64,000 nucleotides of DNA from Mycobacterium sp. IS-3022 (lineage in GTDB: Bacteria > Actinomycetota > Actinomycetes > Mycobacteriales > Mycobacteriaceae). A program made the translations under genes and the position numbers. The notes under the pieces were generated by a model, which was not told where the DNA came from, ran no database searches, and was given only the letters and a program-made list of their open reading frames with translations. Of the stretch, positions 1 through 9,155 are shown one piece after another. Within the stretch, counting starts at the first letter, position 1. The number at the start of each line of letters is the position of its first letter. Location of the stretch: NCBI RefSeq assembly GCF_001500065.1, contig NZ_LQIN01000001.1:372001-436000 (forward strand), in the 5' to 3' direction.

Positions 1-315
1 AACGACGATCCCGGGGGCCCGCTGTCGGCGACCTACAGCCTGGTGGGCGACAAGGCATCTCTCGAGGCGGTCTTCAATGCCGCGGTCGCAGCGGCGACGA
101 GGGTGAACTGCCCGGGCAACATTCAGTCGCCGGGGCCGTGGCGACGCAACGCGACTCCGGACAGGATCAGCGGAAATCTTTTCTGCGGCCTACAGACCGG
201 TCAACCGACCGTCGTCTGGACCGACGAGGCCAAGATGACGGTCAGCGCCGTCCGAGCGGGGCTGGGCGGCCCGACCTTCCCACAGCTGTACGCGTGGTGG
301 TCATCGCACTCGTGA
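1..315 (+). CDS. C-terminal fragment of an extracytoplasmic mycobacterial protein (5' truncated)
   Basis: The reading frame is already open at base 1 and ends with TGA at 313-315, so only the last 104 residues are present. The fragment has two cysteines (in VNCPGN and LFCGLQ), a run of Trp/Pro (SPGPWRR), and ends in the pattern QLYAWWSSHS. Cys-paired C-terminal modules of this look occur in secreted proteins and in sensor parts of mycobacterial Ser/Thr kinases; that is a resemblance from memory, not a proven assignment. No domain can be named from the fragment alone. The next gene converges on it. Confidence 0.55.
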   Translation, partial: NDDPGGPLSATYSLVGDKASLEAVFNAAVAAATRVNCPGNIQSPGPWRRNATPDRISGNLFCGLQTGQPTVVWTDEAKMTVSAVRAGLGGPTFPQLYAWWSSHS

Positions 316-351
316 CGACGCTGACCGGTTGACTTGCTACCGACGGTTCCG

Positions 352-1266
352 TCAGGGAGTGGGTGCCGGGATGTAGGTGGTCGGGGTCTGCACCTGGTCA
401 CCGGCGGGCAGCGGCGTGCCCTGGCTGCCCGCGGGCTGCGGCACGCCCTCGGCACCCGCCGGGGCGGGAGCGGCCTCGGCGGGCTGAACGGGCGTGCCGT
501 GCGCGGTCGGAACCGGAGCGTCCTGTGCGGGCGGGACCGGAGCGCCTTCGGGCGCCACCGGGGTGCCCTCGCTGCCGGCCGGAATCGGGGTGCCCTGGCT
601 GCCCTCAGGGAGTGGGGTGCCCTGGCTGCCCTCGGGCGCCTCGGTGCCCGCAGCGGCGGGAGCGGCGGTCGTGCCCTCGGGAGCCTCGGCTGCAGGAGCC
701 TCGGCAGGTGCGGCCGTCGCCGGGTCGCTTTCCGCGTCGTAGGAGGTCGACGGCGATGAGCTGCTCGAGCTGGAGGCGGGCGGCTCCGTCCAGACCAGCC
801 GGTCCTGACCACCGGTGTTGTACACGACGCTGTCGGGGGCCGCGCCGGTGACGTCGAAATAGACCTTGCCGGACGTCTGCTGACCCTGGGCTAGCGTCGC
901 CGGGTTCACCCCCTGCGGGGTGGCGGCGCCGAACAGCGCGCGGTAGGTCTGACCGTCGGCGGCCCGCGCGTTCAGATTCGACACGATCGGCGTCGCCGAC
1001 CCCTGGATCGCCTGGTCGGTTGCGGTGGCTTCCCACAGCTGTCCGGTCACGGGGTAGGGGATGACGTCGCTGCTCGGCTTCAGGTCGGTGATGGTCCAGC
1101 CCTGGATGACTGCGCCGTCGACCAGCTTGCCCTGGCTTCCGAGTGTCTGCGTCTGGACGGTGGTGCCGCTCTGGGTGGCTTCGGCTTCAGCGGAGGCCAG
1201 CGGTGCCCCGATGAAGCCGGCGGTCGCGGCCGCCGCCAACACGCTGGTGATCTTCGTGATCTTCAT
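352..1266 (-). CDS. Secreted MPT63/DUF1942-type protein with a Pro/Ala-rich repeat tail
   Basis: The 304-residue product begins with a clear signal peptide (MKITKITSVLAAAATAGFIG, cleavage near ASA). The following ~140 residues (for example GWTITDLKPSSDVIPYPVTG and SGKVYFDVTG) match the MPT63/DUF1942 immunoglobulin-like secreted family as I know it. From about residue 165 the protein becomes Ser-, then Pro/Ala/Glu-rich, with repeated GSQGTPLP-like units. Classical MPT63 is about 160 residues, so the tail is an extension. The ATG is preceded by AGGAG at good spacing. Function is unknown; secreted or wall-associated location is inferred. The gene is monocistronic by its neighbours. Confidence 0.8.
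   Translation of the reverse strand: MKITKITSVLAAAATAGFIGAPLASAEAEATQSGTTVQTQTLGSQGKLVDGAVIQGWTITDLKPSSDVIPYPVTGQLWEATATDQAIQGSATPIVSNLNARAADGQTYRALFGAATPQGVNPATLAQGQQTSGKVYFDVTGAAPDSVVYNTGGQDRLVWTEPPASSSSSSSPSTSYDAESDPATAAPAEAPAAEAPEGTTAAPAAAGTEAPEGSQGTPLPEGSQGTPIPAGSEGTPVAPEGAPVPPAQDAPVPTAHGTPVQPAEAAPAPAGAEGVPQPAGSQGTPLPAGDQVQTPTTYIPAPTP
587..633 (-). repeat. Tandem in-gene repeat, 27-bp period
   Basis: Two identical 20-bp copies (587-606 and 614-633) lie 27 bp, or nine codons, apart inside the tail of the DUF1942 gene. They encode successive GSQGTPxPx units; further degenerate copies occur on both sides. The exact DNA identity suggests recent slippage or duplication rather than ancient protein repetition. 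Confidence 0.8.
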
Positions 1267-1474
1267 GATTTGCTCCTGACTCGTCCGACAATTGGGATGG
1301 TCACCAAACGAAACTATCAGGTCACTCGGCGATTGTGGATTCCGGATCGACTGAAGCCGTTGACATTCGAGCTACCCGAGTCCCCATGTGGCAACGACCT
1401 TTTCGGGTATGCGACACGGTTGGCGTTGCGTTTCATACGCTTTCGTCGGGCAGGGCAAACCCGGCAGGCCCGAG

Positions 1475-2341
1475 TTACGCGGGAATCAACTCGACGCCGG
1501 CGAGTGCGACCGCGTCGTCACGCTCTGGTGCGGTCACCGTCGCGACGAATCCGTCGCCGTTCTTCCAGACGCTGGCCTTGAGTGTCTCGCCCGGGAACAC
1601 CACGCCGGCGAACCGGGCACCATAACTTGCGACCCGGGTGGTGTCACCGTCGAGCAGGGCATCCACCATCGCCTTGCACGTCATGCCGTAAGTGCACAGG
1701 CCGTGCAGGATTGGCCGCGGGAACCCGGCAGCTGCTGCGAAGTCGGGATCCGAGTGCAGCGGATTGCGATCGCCGCACATCCGGTAGAGCAGCGCCTGCT
1801 GCGGTGACACCGGGATCGAGAGTTCGAAGTCGGGCGCACGCGACGTGTGGTCCGATGACGAAGACCCAGACGGACCGCGTTCACCACCGAAACCGCCTTC
1901 GCCGCGGGCGAAGATCGAACGCTTCTGTGTCCACAACGGCGTGCCGTCGGGCGCGGTCACCGTGGTCTCCGACCAGATCACCGCTGCCTTGCCCTTGTCC
2001 CAGATGTCGGTAAAACGCGTGACCGCGATACCGGTGCCGGCCGGCGGGATCGGCCCCGGCACCGACACCGCCTCGCTGGCGTGCAGCACCTTCGACAGCT
2101 CGATGTCGATGCCGGGGAACTTCACCGTCGGCGCCTCGGTCATGTGGAAGCTCTGCGCGACGTTGCCGAATGTCGGCAGCACCTGCGGCGTTTCGTCGGT
2201 CAAGTAACGCAACTCGCGCTTGTCCATCGGGTCGGCGCCGGCGCCCAGCCCGAGGTGGTAGAGCTGAATGTCACTGCTAGTCCACGAGAACTCCGCGGCA
2301 GGAAGCTCCGCGCCGAGCGCCTCGTCGAGATTGATGGGCAT
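1475..2341 (-). CDS. chsH3: MaoC-type steroid enoyl-CoA hydratase (Rv3538/ChsH3/Hsd4B-like)
   Basis: The 288-residue protein is a double hot-dog MaoC-like hydratase. The C-terminal half carries the hydratase-2 pattern GDRNPLHSDPDFAAAAGFPR followed by ILHGLCTYG, with the catalytic Asp and His. The N-terminal half (MPINLDEALGAELPAAEF, FHMTEAPTVKFPG) fits the inactive hot-dog repeat. The M. tuberculosis counterpart hydrates a cholesterol side-chain enoyl-CoA with stereochemistry opposite to EchA19 (established for that family). The ATG overlaps the kstD stop as TGATG, so translation is probably coupled and the gene shares the kstD promoter and KstR operator. A longer in-frame start inside kstD is unlikely. 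Confidence 0.88.
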   Translation of the reverse strand: MPINLDEALGAELPAAEFSWTSSDIQLYHLGLGAGADPMDKRELRYLTDETPQVLPTFGNVAQSFHMTEAPTVKFPGIDIELSKVLHASEAVSVPGPIPPAGTGIAVTRFTDIWDKGKAAVIWSETTVTAPDGTPLWTQKRSIFARGEGGFGGERGPSGSSSSDHTSRAPDFELSIPVSPQQALLYRMCGDRNPLHSDPDFAAAAGFPRPILHGLCTYGMTCKAMVDALLDGDTTRVASYGARFAGVVFPGETLKASVWKNGDGFVATVTAPERDDAVALAGVELIPA

Positions 2342-4023
2342 CAGTTCTTCCCCGCTATGTGTAGTGCGGCAAGGTATCCGAACGTCATCGCCGGGCCGAT
2401 GGTGCCGCCCGGACCGGGATAGGTGTGGCCCATCACCGGCGCGCTGACATTGCCTGCAGCATAGAGCCCTTCGATCACGGAGCCGTCGTCGCGGAGCGCA
2501 CGGCCGTGCACGTCGGTGACCACGCCGCCCTTGGTACCCAGATCGCCGGGCACCATCTTGGCCGCGTAGTAGGGCGCGTGGCTGATCTCGCCGAGGTTGG
2601 GGTTGGGCTTGTTGGTCGGATCGCCGTAGTAGCGGTCGTAGGCGCTCTCGCCGCGCCGGAAATCCTCGTCGACGCCGGACCGGGCGAAACCGTTGAAGCG
2701 CTCGACCGTTTCGGTGAAAGCCTGCGCGGGCAGACCGGTCTTCTCGGCCAGCTCCTCGAGCGTGTTCGCCGTGACGATCACCCCCGACTCGAGCCACTTC
2801 TTCGGAATCCGTTGTCCAGGTTGCAGTCCGGCGAAGATGTAGCGGTCGCGGTACTGCTGGTCGAACACGAGCCACGCCGGAATGTTCTCGCCGGGTCCCG
2901 GTCCCTGTCCGTACTTCCCGCCGTACATGTGATGGCAGGCCTCGACATAGGGCATCGACTCGTTCATGAACCGCTTGCCCGCCATGTTGACGATGATCGA
3001 TCCGGGCGAGTTGCGTTCCGACAGCGCGAACCACGGCGCGCCCACCAGCGGAACGGTGGGCCCCCACCACGCGTCCTCCATGATGTCGAGCGCGGCGCCC
3101 AGCTTCTCGGCGGCGATGATGCCGTCACCGGTGTTGGCCTTGGCACCCACCGTCCATTCGGTGGTGATCGGGGCACGCTGGTACTTCACCCGCATCTGCT
3201 CGTTGTGCTCGAAGCCACCTGAGCCGAGGATCACGCCGCGGCGCGCCCGGATCAGTTCGGGCTCAGCGGTCTCCGGTGCGCTGACATCGCGTACGTAGAT
3301 CCCCCGCACGACGCCGTCTTCGACGTAGAGGTCGGTCAGCGCGGTGTTCAGCCGCACGGGCACGCCCGCGTCGCGCAGGCCGATGCGCAACGGCGCGATC
3401 AACGCGCGACCCATGCCGACGAGGTTCTTGCCGGTGGCCTTGGCCCACATCGTGCGCGCACCGACCTTGAGACTGCGCAGCACACCGCGGGGGTGACGCT
3501 TGAGCTGGTTGAGCCGAACGTAGTCCTGCTGCATGACGACCACGTTGAGCGGAACCTTGCCGTACGGCGGCTCCAAGCCGGGCAGATCGGGGCCGAGCTT
3601 CTTCGCGTCGAACGGTTTGGGTTCGACCGAGCGGCCCGTCGGCTTGCCGCCCGGTGTCTCGGGGTAGTAGTCGGAGTAGCCCGGCACCCAGCACAGCTTC
3701 AGCGGCGAGTGCTTCAGCACGAAAGACAGCATTTCCGGACCGCGGTCGAGATAGGTGTCGATCTTCTCAGCGGGCACGACGTCGCCGATGATGCTGTGCA
3801 GGTAGGTGCGGGCGGCGTCGGCCGTGTCCTTGACGCCGTCGCGCCGCAGGACCTCGTTGTTCGGGATCCAGACACCGCCGCCTGACCGCGCAGTGGAACC
3901 ACCGTAGTGCGGAGCCTTCTCGACGACTACTGTGGAAAGTCCCTGGTGGGCTGCGGTGAGCGCGGCGACCATACCGGCTGCGCCGCTTCCCACCACGACG
4001 ACGTCGTACTCCTGACCACTCAT
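2341..4023 (-). CDS. kstD: 3-ketosteroid delta1-dehydrogenase
   Basis: This FAD flavoenzyme introduces the delta1 double bond in ring A of 3-ketosteroids, a key step before ring B opening. The 560 residues (the M. tuberculosis enzyme is about 563) start with a Rossmann FAD motif (VVVVGSGAAGMVAALTAAHQ) and then GGSTARSGGGVWIPNN, typical of this family. Near the C-terminus GLYAAGNVSAPVMG and YPGPGGTIGPAMTFGY complete the flavin site. I chose the ATG at 4021-4023, which places the Rossmann motif at the usual distance; an upstream ATG at 4092 would read through the KstR box. That box ends one base before the start codon, so a leaderless transcript is likely. Confidence 0.95.
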   Translation of the reverse strand: MSGQEYDVVVVGSGAAGMVAALTAAHQGLSTVVVEKAPHYGGSTARSGGGVWIPNNEVLRRDGVKDTADAARTYLHSIIGDVVPAEKIDTYLDRGPEMLSFVLKHSPLKLCWVPGYSDYYPETPGGKPTGRSVEPKPFDAKKLGPDLPGLEPPYGKVPLNVVVMQQDYVRLNQLKRHPRGVLRSLKVGARTMWAKATGKNLVGMGRALIAPLRIGLRDAGVPVRLNTALTDLYVEDGVVRGIYVRDVSAPETAEPELIRARRGVILGSGGFEHNEQMRVKYQRAPITTEWTVGAKANTGDGIIAAEKLGAALDIMEDAWWGPTVPLVGAPWFALSERNSPGSIIVNMAGKRFMNESMPYVEACHHMYGGKYGQGPGPGENIPAWLVFDQQYRDRYIFAGLQPGQRIPKKWLESGVIVTANTLEELAEKTGLPAQAFTETVERFNGFARSGVDEDFRRGESAYDRYYGDPTNKPNPNLGEISHAPYYAAKMVPGDLGTKGGVVTDVHGRALRDDGSVIEGLYAAGNVSAPVMGHTYPGPGGTIGPAMTFGYLAALHIAGKN

Positions 4024-4024
4024 G

Positions 4025-4038
4025 TAGAACACGTTATA
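4025..4038. promoter_or_regulatory. KstR operator between kstD and hsaE
   Basis: TAGAACACGTTATA fits the known KstR consensus TnnAACnnGTTnnA. It lies one base upstream of the kstD start and 58 bp upstream of hsaE, so it can repress both divergent operons. On the kstD strand it contains TATAAC, a plausible -10 element for a leaderless mRNA; on the hsaE strand TAGAAT follows at 4037-4042. Confidence 0.9.
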
Positions 4039-4096
4039 GAATTGCCCGGCCGACCCACAACCGCGCCGGTCAAAAGAACAAGGGGACTTCATAAGA

Positions 4097-4882
4097 ATGC
4101 TCAGTGACCAGGTGCGTCAGGAGCTCGCCGCCGACCTCGCGCAGGCCGAGCGCAGCCGGGTTCCGATCGCACCATTGACCGACGGGCATCCGGACATCGA
4201 CGTCGTCGATGCCTACGAGATTCAGCTGATCAACATCCGCCAGCGCGTGGCCGAGGGCGCCAGGGTCATCGGTCACAAGGTCGGGCTGTCGTCGAAGGCC
4301 ATGCAGCAGATGATGAACGTCGACGAACCCGACTACGGGCACCTGCTGGACGAGATGGCGGTCTTTGAGGACAAGCCCGTCAAGTCCGCGGACTACCTCT
4401 ACCCCCGCGTCGAGGTGGAGGTGGGCTTCATCCTCGCCGACGACCTTCCCGGCGCCGGTTGCACCGAGAACGACGTGCTCGCCGCGACCGCCGCTTTCGC
4501 GCCCGCGATCGAGCTGATCGACACCCGCATCAAGGACTGGAAGATCAAACTCTGCGACACCATCGCCGACAACGCGTCGTCGGCGGGCTGGGTGCTGGGG
4601 GAAGCCAGGGTCTCACCCAAGGACATCGACATCACCGCGATCGACGCCGTGCTCACCCGCAACGGCGAGGTGGTGGCGAAGGGTCGCAGCGATGCGGTGC
4701 TCGGCAACCCGGTGACCGCGGTGGCCTGGCTGGCGCGCAAGGTCGACAGCTTCGGCGTCCGCCTCAAGGCGGGTGACATCGTGTTGCCGGGCTCGTGCAC
4801 CAAGGCGTTCGACGCCACACCCGGCGCCGAGTACATCGCAGATTTCGCCGGGCTGGGCTCGGTTCGTTTGAGCTTCGAATAG
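4097..4882 (+). CDS. hsaE: 2-hydroxyhexa-2,4-dienoate hydratase HsaE
   Basis: The 261-residue product matches the MhpD/HsaE hydratase family in full length. Recognisable segments are GHKVGLSSKAMQQMMNVDEP, the metal-binding VEVEVGFIL and AIELIDTRIKDWK, and the C-terminal GDIVLPGSCTKAF. In sterol catabolism HsaE hydrates the dienoate released by HsaD from ring A, giving 4-hydroxy-2-oxohexanoate for HsaF. It opens the hsaE-hsaG-hsaF operon; the next gene follows after 12 bp. The KstR box upstream implies induction by sterol. The start used gives the conserved N-terminus of the family. Confidence 0.93.
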   Translation: MLSDQVRQELAADLAQAERSRVPIAPLTDGHPDIDVVDAYEIQLINIRQRVAEGARVIGHKVGLSSKAMQQMMNVDEPDYGHLLDEMAVFEDKPVKSADYLYPRVEVEVGFILADDLPGAGCTENDVLAATAAFAPAIELIDTRIKDWKIKLCDTIADNASSAGWVLGEARVSPKDIDITAIDAVLTRNGEVVAKGRSDAVLGNPVTAVAWLARKVDSFGVRLKAGDIVLPGSCTKAFDATPGAEYIADFAGLGSVRLSFE

Positions 4883-4894
4883 GTAGGGAGACAT

Positions 4895-5824
4895 ATGCCG
4901 AACAAAGCCTCAGTGGCGATCGTCGGGTCGGGCAACATCAGCACCGATCTCCTGTACAAGTTGCTGCGCTCGGAGTGGCTCGAGCCGCGCTGGATGATCG
5001 GCATCGACCCGGAAAGCGAAGGATTGGCCCGCGCCCGCAAGCTCGGGTTGGAAACGTCGCACGAGGGCGTGGACTGGCTGCTGGCCCAGGACGAGAAGCC
5101 CGACATGGTCTTCGAGGCCACCAGCGCCTACGTGCACCGCGACGCCGCCCCCAAGTACGCCGAGGCCGGGATCCGCGCCATCGACCTCACCCCGGCCGCG
5201 GTCGGGCCCGGCGTGATCCCGCCGGCCAACCTGGACGAGCATCTCGATGCGCCCAACGTCAACATGGTCACCTGCGGTGGCCAGGCCACCATCCCGATCG
5301 TCTACGCGGTGAGTCGCGTTGTCGACGTGCCCTACGGCGAGATCGTGGCGTCGGTGTCGTCGGCGTCGGCAGGCCCCGGCACGCGAGCCAACATCGACGA
5401 GTTCACCAAGACCACCGCTGCGGGCGTGCAGAACATCGGCGGCGCCCAGCGCGGCAAGGCGATCATCATCCTCAACCCCGCCGAACCGCCGATGATCATG
5501 CGCGACACCATCTTCTGCGCCATCCCCGAAGACGCCGACCGCGACGCCATCGCGCAGTCCATCAAGGATGTCGTCGCCGAGGTGCAGACGTATGTGCCCG
5601 GCTACCGGTTGCTCAACGAACCGCAGTTCGACGAGCCTTCGGTGGTCAACGGTGGCAACCATCTGGTCACCACGTTCATTGAGGTCGAGGGTGCGGGCGA
5701 CTATCTGCCACCCTACGCTGGAAACCTGGACATCATGACCGCAGCGGCGGCCAAGGTGGGCGAGGAGATCGCCCGGAAACAGGTCGGGGCGAGCCTCTCG
5801 GTATCGACAGGAGGCCAGGCATGA
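4895..5824 (+). CDS. hsaG: Acylating propionaldehyde/acetaldehyde dehydrogenase HsaG
   Basis: The 309-residue protein is a CoA-acylating aldehyde dehydrogenase. It has an N-terminal NAD-binding segment ([14 protein letters not shown]) and the active-site cysteine in [15 protein letters not shown], at about residue 127. In the sterol pathway it converts the propanal made by HsaF into propionyl-CoA, with substrate channelling inside the aldolase-dehydrogenase complex (known for this family). Its stop overlaps the hsaF start as ATGA, which fits 1:1 production of the two partners. GTAGGGAG lies upstream of the ATG as a ribosome binding site. Confidence 0.95.
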   Translation: MPNKASVAIVGSGNISTDLLYKLLRSEWLEPRWMIGIDPESEGLARARKLGLETSHEGVDWLLAQDEKPDMVFEATSAYVHRDAAPKYAEAGIRAIDLTPAAVGPGVIPPANLDEHLDAPNVNMVTCGGQATIPIVYAVSRVVDVPYGEIVASVSSASAGPGTRANIDEFTKTTAAGVQNIGGAQRGKAIIILNPAEPPMIMRDTIFCAIPEDADRDAIAQSIKDVVAEVQTYVPGYRLLNEPQFDEPSVVNGGNHLVTTFIEVEGAGDYLPPYAGNLDIMTAAAAKVGEEIARKQVGASLSVSTGGQA

Positions 5825-6882
5825 GCGTCACCGAACAGATCTACTTCAACCCGATCTGGGACGTCCGGATGACGGACACGTCGCTGCGCGACGGCAGCCA
5901 CCACAAACGTCACCAGTTCACCAAGGACGAGGTGCACGCGATCGTCTCGGCGCTGGACGCCGCGGGGGTGCCGGTCATCGAGGTCACCCATGGCGACGGG
6001 CTGGGCGGGTCCAGCTTCAACTACGGGTTCTCCAAGACGCCGGAGCAGGAGCTGATCAAGCTCGCTGCAGAGACCGCCAAGGAATCCAAGATCGCGTTCC
6101 TGATGCTGCCGGGTGTCGGCACCAAGGAGGACATCAAGGAGGCGCAGAACAACGGCGGGTCGATCTGCCGGATCGCCACGCACTGCACCGAGGCCGACGT
6201 GTCGATTCAGCACTTCGGGCTGGCGCGCGAACTCGGCCTGGAGACGGTCGGCTTCCTGATGATGAGCCACACCATCCCGCCGGAGAAGCTGGCCGCCCAG
6301 GCGCGCATCATGGCCGACGCGGGCTGTCAGTGCGTCTACGTCGTCGACTCCGCGGGCGCGCTGGTGCTCGAGGGCGTGCGCGACCGGGTGGCGGCGCTGG
6401 TCGCCGAACTCGGCGACGACGCGCAGGTCGGCTTTCACGGCCACGAGAACCTGGGCCTGGGGGTGGCCAACTCGATCGAGGCGGTGCGCGCGGGCGCCAA
6501 GCAGATCGACGGCTCATGCCGCCGCTTCGGCGCGGGTGCGGGCAACGCGCCGGTCGAGGCGCTGATCGGGGTGTTCGACAAGATCGGCGTCAAGACCGGC
6601 ATCGACTTCTTCGACATCGCCGATGCCGCCGAAGAGGTCGTCGCCCCCGCGATGCCCGCCGAATGCCTGCTGGACCGCAACGCGCTGATCATGGGCTACT
6701 CCGGGGTGTACTCGAGCTTCCTCAAGCACGCCATCCGTCAGTCCGAGCGCTACGGCGTCCCGGCGCACAAGCTGCTGCACCGCGCCGGGCAGCGCAAGCT
6801 GATCGGCGGCCAGGAGGATCAGCTCATCGACATCGCGCTGGAGATCAAGCGGGAGCAAGAGGCCGCGTCGGCGAGCTCCTGA
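5821..6882 (+). CDS. hsaF: 4-hydroxy-2-oxohexanoate aldolase HsaF
   Basis: This 353-residue DRE-TIM aldolase cleaves 4-hydroxy-2-oxoacids to pyruvate plus an aldehyde; for sterol rings the products are pyruvate and propanal. The DRE-TIM metal-binding signature [15 protein letters not shown] is near residues 19-33, and the second metal-ligand motif [11 protein letters not shown] is near 205-215. The C-terminal domain that packs against HsaG is present. It overlaps hsaG by four bases. It is the last gene of the hsa operon here; a helicase gene with its own start follows after 65 bp. Confidence 0.95.
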   Translation: MSVTEQIYFNPIWDVRMTDTSLRDGSHHKRHQFTKDEVHAIVSALDAAGVPVIEVTHGDGLGGSSFNYGFSKTPEQELIKLAAETAKESKIAFLMLPGVGTKEDIKEAQNNGGSICRIATHCTEADVSIQHFGLARELGLETVGFLMMSHTIPPEKLAAQARIMADAGCQCVYVVDSAGALVLEGVRDRVAALVAELGDDAQVGFHGHENLGLGVANSIEAVRAGAKQIDGSCRRFGAGAGNAPVEALIGVFDKIGVKTGIDFFDIADAAEEVVAPAMPAECLLDRNALIMGYSGVYSSFLKHAIRQSERYGVPAHKLLHRAGQRKLIGGQEDQLIDIALEIKREQEAASASS

Positions 6883-6947
6883 ACCGCACTTGTGAATCTG
6901 ACGACGGTTTCCCGGGATTTTCGTCGCCAGATGCACAGTCGGCTGCG

Positions 6948-9035
6948 ATGACGACCCGCCAACACGCACAGGCGATCCTCGAGCGGTTGGCCGGGCCGCA
7001 GGCTCGTCTGCGCGACGACCAGTGGGCCGCCATCGAAGCGCTGGTGGTGCACCGGCGGCGCGCCCTGGTCGTACAGCGCACCGGCTGGGGTAAGTCCGCG
7101 GTCTACTTCATCGCCGCGAAACTGCTGCGCGCCGACGGGCACGGCCCGACCGTGATCGTGTCACCGCTGCTGGCGCTGATGCGAAACCAGGTGGCCGCAG
7201 CCGAGCGGGCCGATGTGCACGCCGCGACCATCAACTCGAGCAATGTCGCCGACTGGGACGACATCCACCGCCGGGTGACCCGCGGCGAGCTCGACGTCCT
7301 GCTGGTCAGCCCGGAACGGTTGAACAATCCGGACTTTCGCGACGCGGTGTTGCCCGCGCTGGCGCGCGATGCCGGGTTGGTGGTGGTCGACGAGGCGCAC
7401 TGCGTATCGGACTGGGGTCATGACTTCCGGCCCGACTATCGGCGGATCCGCACCCTGATCGCCGAACTCGGCGCCGACGTCCCGGTGCTCGCGACCACCG
7501 CGACCGCCAACGACCGAGTGGTCGACGACGTCGCGGCGCAGTTGGGCGTGGGCGGCGGCGAGACCCTGGTGCTGCGCGGTGGGCTGGACCGGGAGTCGCT
7601 GCGCCTGTCGGTGGTCAACGCCGGCAACCCCGCGCAGCGAGCGGCATGGCTTGCCGCACATCTGGATTCGTTACCCGGCTCGGGCATCGTCTACACCCTG
7701 ACCGTTGCGCAGGCGCACGACGTTGCCGCGCTGCTGCGCGAGCAGGGGCATCCGGTGGCGGCCTATACCGGTTCGACCGAGGCCGCCGAACGCGAACAAC
7801 TCGAGGCGGACCTGCTCACCAACCGCGTCAAGGCGCTGATCGCGACGTCGGCGCTCGGCATGGGGTTCGACAAACCCGACCTCGGCTTCGTCGTGCATCT
7901 CGGCGCCCCGTCCTCGCCGATCGCCTACTACCAGCAGGTCGGCCGGGCCGGCCGGTCGACGGACAGCGCCGAGGTCGTCTTGCTGCCGGGCAGCGAAGAC
8001 CAGGACGTCTGGCGGTACTTCGCCTCCGTCGCATTTCCGCCAGAAGCGTTGGTACGCAAGGTGATCCGAGAGCTGGATCGGAAACGGCCGCAGTCGACAG
8101 CCGCACTGGAACCGCTTGTCGATCTCAATCGGACCCGGTTGGAGATGGTCTTGAAGGTGCTCGACGTCGACGGTGCGGTGCGGCGCGTCAAGGGTGGCTG
8201 GGTCGGCACCGGCCAGGAGTGGACCTACGACGAACCGCGCTACCGCAAGCTCGACGACGCGCGCAGGCGGGAACAGCAGGCGATGCTCGACTACCAGGCC
8301 ACCGACCGCTGCCGGATGGCCTTCCTGCGGGCTCAACTCGACGATCCCGCGCTCACCGACGGTGAGCGTTGCGGCCGCTGCGACAACTGCGCGGGACCGC
8401 GGTACGACGCGGCCGTCGACTCCACGGCAGAGGAGCGCACCAGAGCGTCGCTCATGCGTCCGGGGGTGGAACTCACGGCTCGCAAACAGTGGCCGTCCGG
8501 ATTGAGCAGGCTCGGGATCGATCTCAAGGGCCGAATCGGCGATGGCCCCGCTTGCGGCCGGGCCATCGGCAGACTGTCCGACCTCGGCTGGGGAACCCGC
8601 TTGCGACACGTGCTCGACGGCCCGGACGCGGAGGTGCCCGGGGACATGGTCCAGGCCGCCGTGCAGGCGTTGGCCGCGTGGGACTGGGAGACCCGCCCGA
8701 CCGCGGTGATGGCGCTGGATTCACACGCTCATCCGGTGTTGATTTCGTCACTGGCGCGAGAACTCGCCCGCCTCGGCCGACTGACCGACCTGGGTGTGCT
8801 GCGGTATGCGCCGGGGCGCGGGCCGGTGTCCGCGGCGAACTCCGCCTATCGAGTTGCCGCGCTGTGCGACGCGTGGACGGCGCCCGATCCGGCGCTGATC
8901 GCGTCCGCCGGTGGGTCGGTGCTGCTCGTGGACGACGTGGCCGACACCGGATGGACGCTGACGATGGCATCGCGGCTGGTGAGGGCCGCGGGCGCGCCGG
9001 ATGTGCTGCCCTTCACGCTGGCGGGCGTGAGCTGA
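6948..9035 (+). CDS. rqlH: RecQ-like DNA helicase RqlH with ComF/PRTase-like C-terminal domain
   Basis: The 695-residue protein begins with a RecQ-type superfamily 2 ATPase: Walker A QRTGWGKS (residues ~43-50), VVDEAHCVSDWGHDFRPDYR, TATATAND and QQVGRAGRS. A four-cysteine zinc site follows (CRMAF...CGRCDNC). The RQC/HRDC end of E. coli RecQ is missing; instead there is a domain ending in VLLVDDVADTGWT, a phosphoribosyltransferase PRPP-loop signature as in ComF. This domain order and length match the described mycobacterial RqlH, a 3'-5' translocase and helicase. The ATG at 6948 places the ATPase domain correctly. The gene is unrelated to sterol use and interrupts the cholesterol genes where M. 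tuberculosis has PPE genes. Confidence 0.9.
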   Translation: MTTRQHAQAILERLAGPQARLRDDQWAAIEALVVHRRRALVVQRTGWGKSAVYFIAAKLLRADGHGPTVIVSPLLALMRNQVAAAERADVHAATINSSNVADWDDIHRRVTRGELDVLLVSPERLNNPDFRDAVLPALARDAGLVVVDEAHCVSDWGHDFRPDYRRIRTLIAELGADVPVLATTATANDRVVDDVAAQLGVGGGETLVLRGGLDRESLRLSVVNAGNPAQRAAWLAAHLDSLPGSGIVYTLTVAQAHDVAALLREQGHPVAAYTGSTEAAEREQLEADLLTNRVKALIATSALGMGFDKPDLGFVVHLGAPSSPIAYYQQVGRAGRSTDSAEVVLLPGSEDQDVWRYFASVAFPPEALVRKVIRELDRKRPQSTAALEPLVDLNRTRLEMVLKVLDVDGAVRRVKGGWVGTGQEWTYDEPRYRKLDDARRREQQAMLDYQATDRCRMAFLRAQLDDPALTDGERCGRCDNCAGPRYDAAVDSTAEERTRASLMRPGVELTARKQWPSGLSRLGIDLKGRIGDGPACGRAIGRLSDLGWGTRLRHVLDGPDAEVPGDMVQAAVQALAAWDWETRPTAVMALDSHAHPVLISSLARELARLGRLTDLGVLRYAPGRGPVSAANSAYRVAALCDAWTAPDPALIASAGGSVLLVDDVADTGWTLTMASRLVRAAGAPDVLPFTLAGVS

Positions 9036-9155
9036 CGTGTCAAGGGTCTGACGACGCCGCGATATGGCGTCTGGCCTGGGGTTGTTTAGCTCGCCCCCGA
9101 GGCCGGTTACGCCTTCGGGAGCGGCCACCGGGTCGCAGACTGAAGGAGTGATTCG

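Noticed and set aside
587..633. Direct repeats considered as a CRISPR-like array
   Set aside because: Repeats are in frame in a coding tail, have 7-bp gaps and no cas genes.
201..851. Arg/Pro-rich frames over the DUF1942 gene
   Set aside because: They arise from the repeat-rich GC tail read in wrong frames; the signal peptide and family motifs support only the 352-1266 frame.
7671..9151. Long open frames on both strands inside rqlH
   Set aside because: They overlap the intact helicase motifs in other frames and have Arg/Gly/Ala-biased translations typical of shadows.
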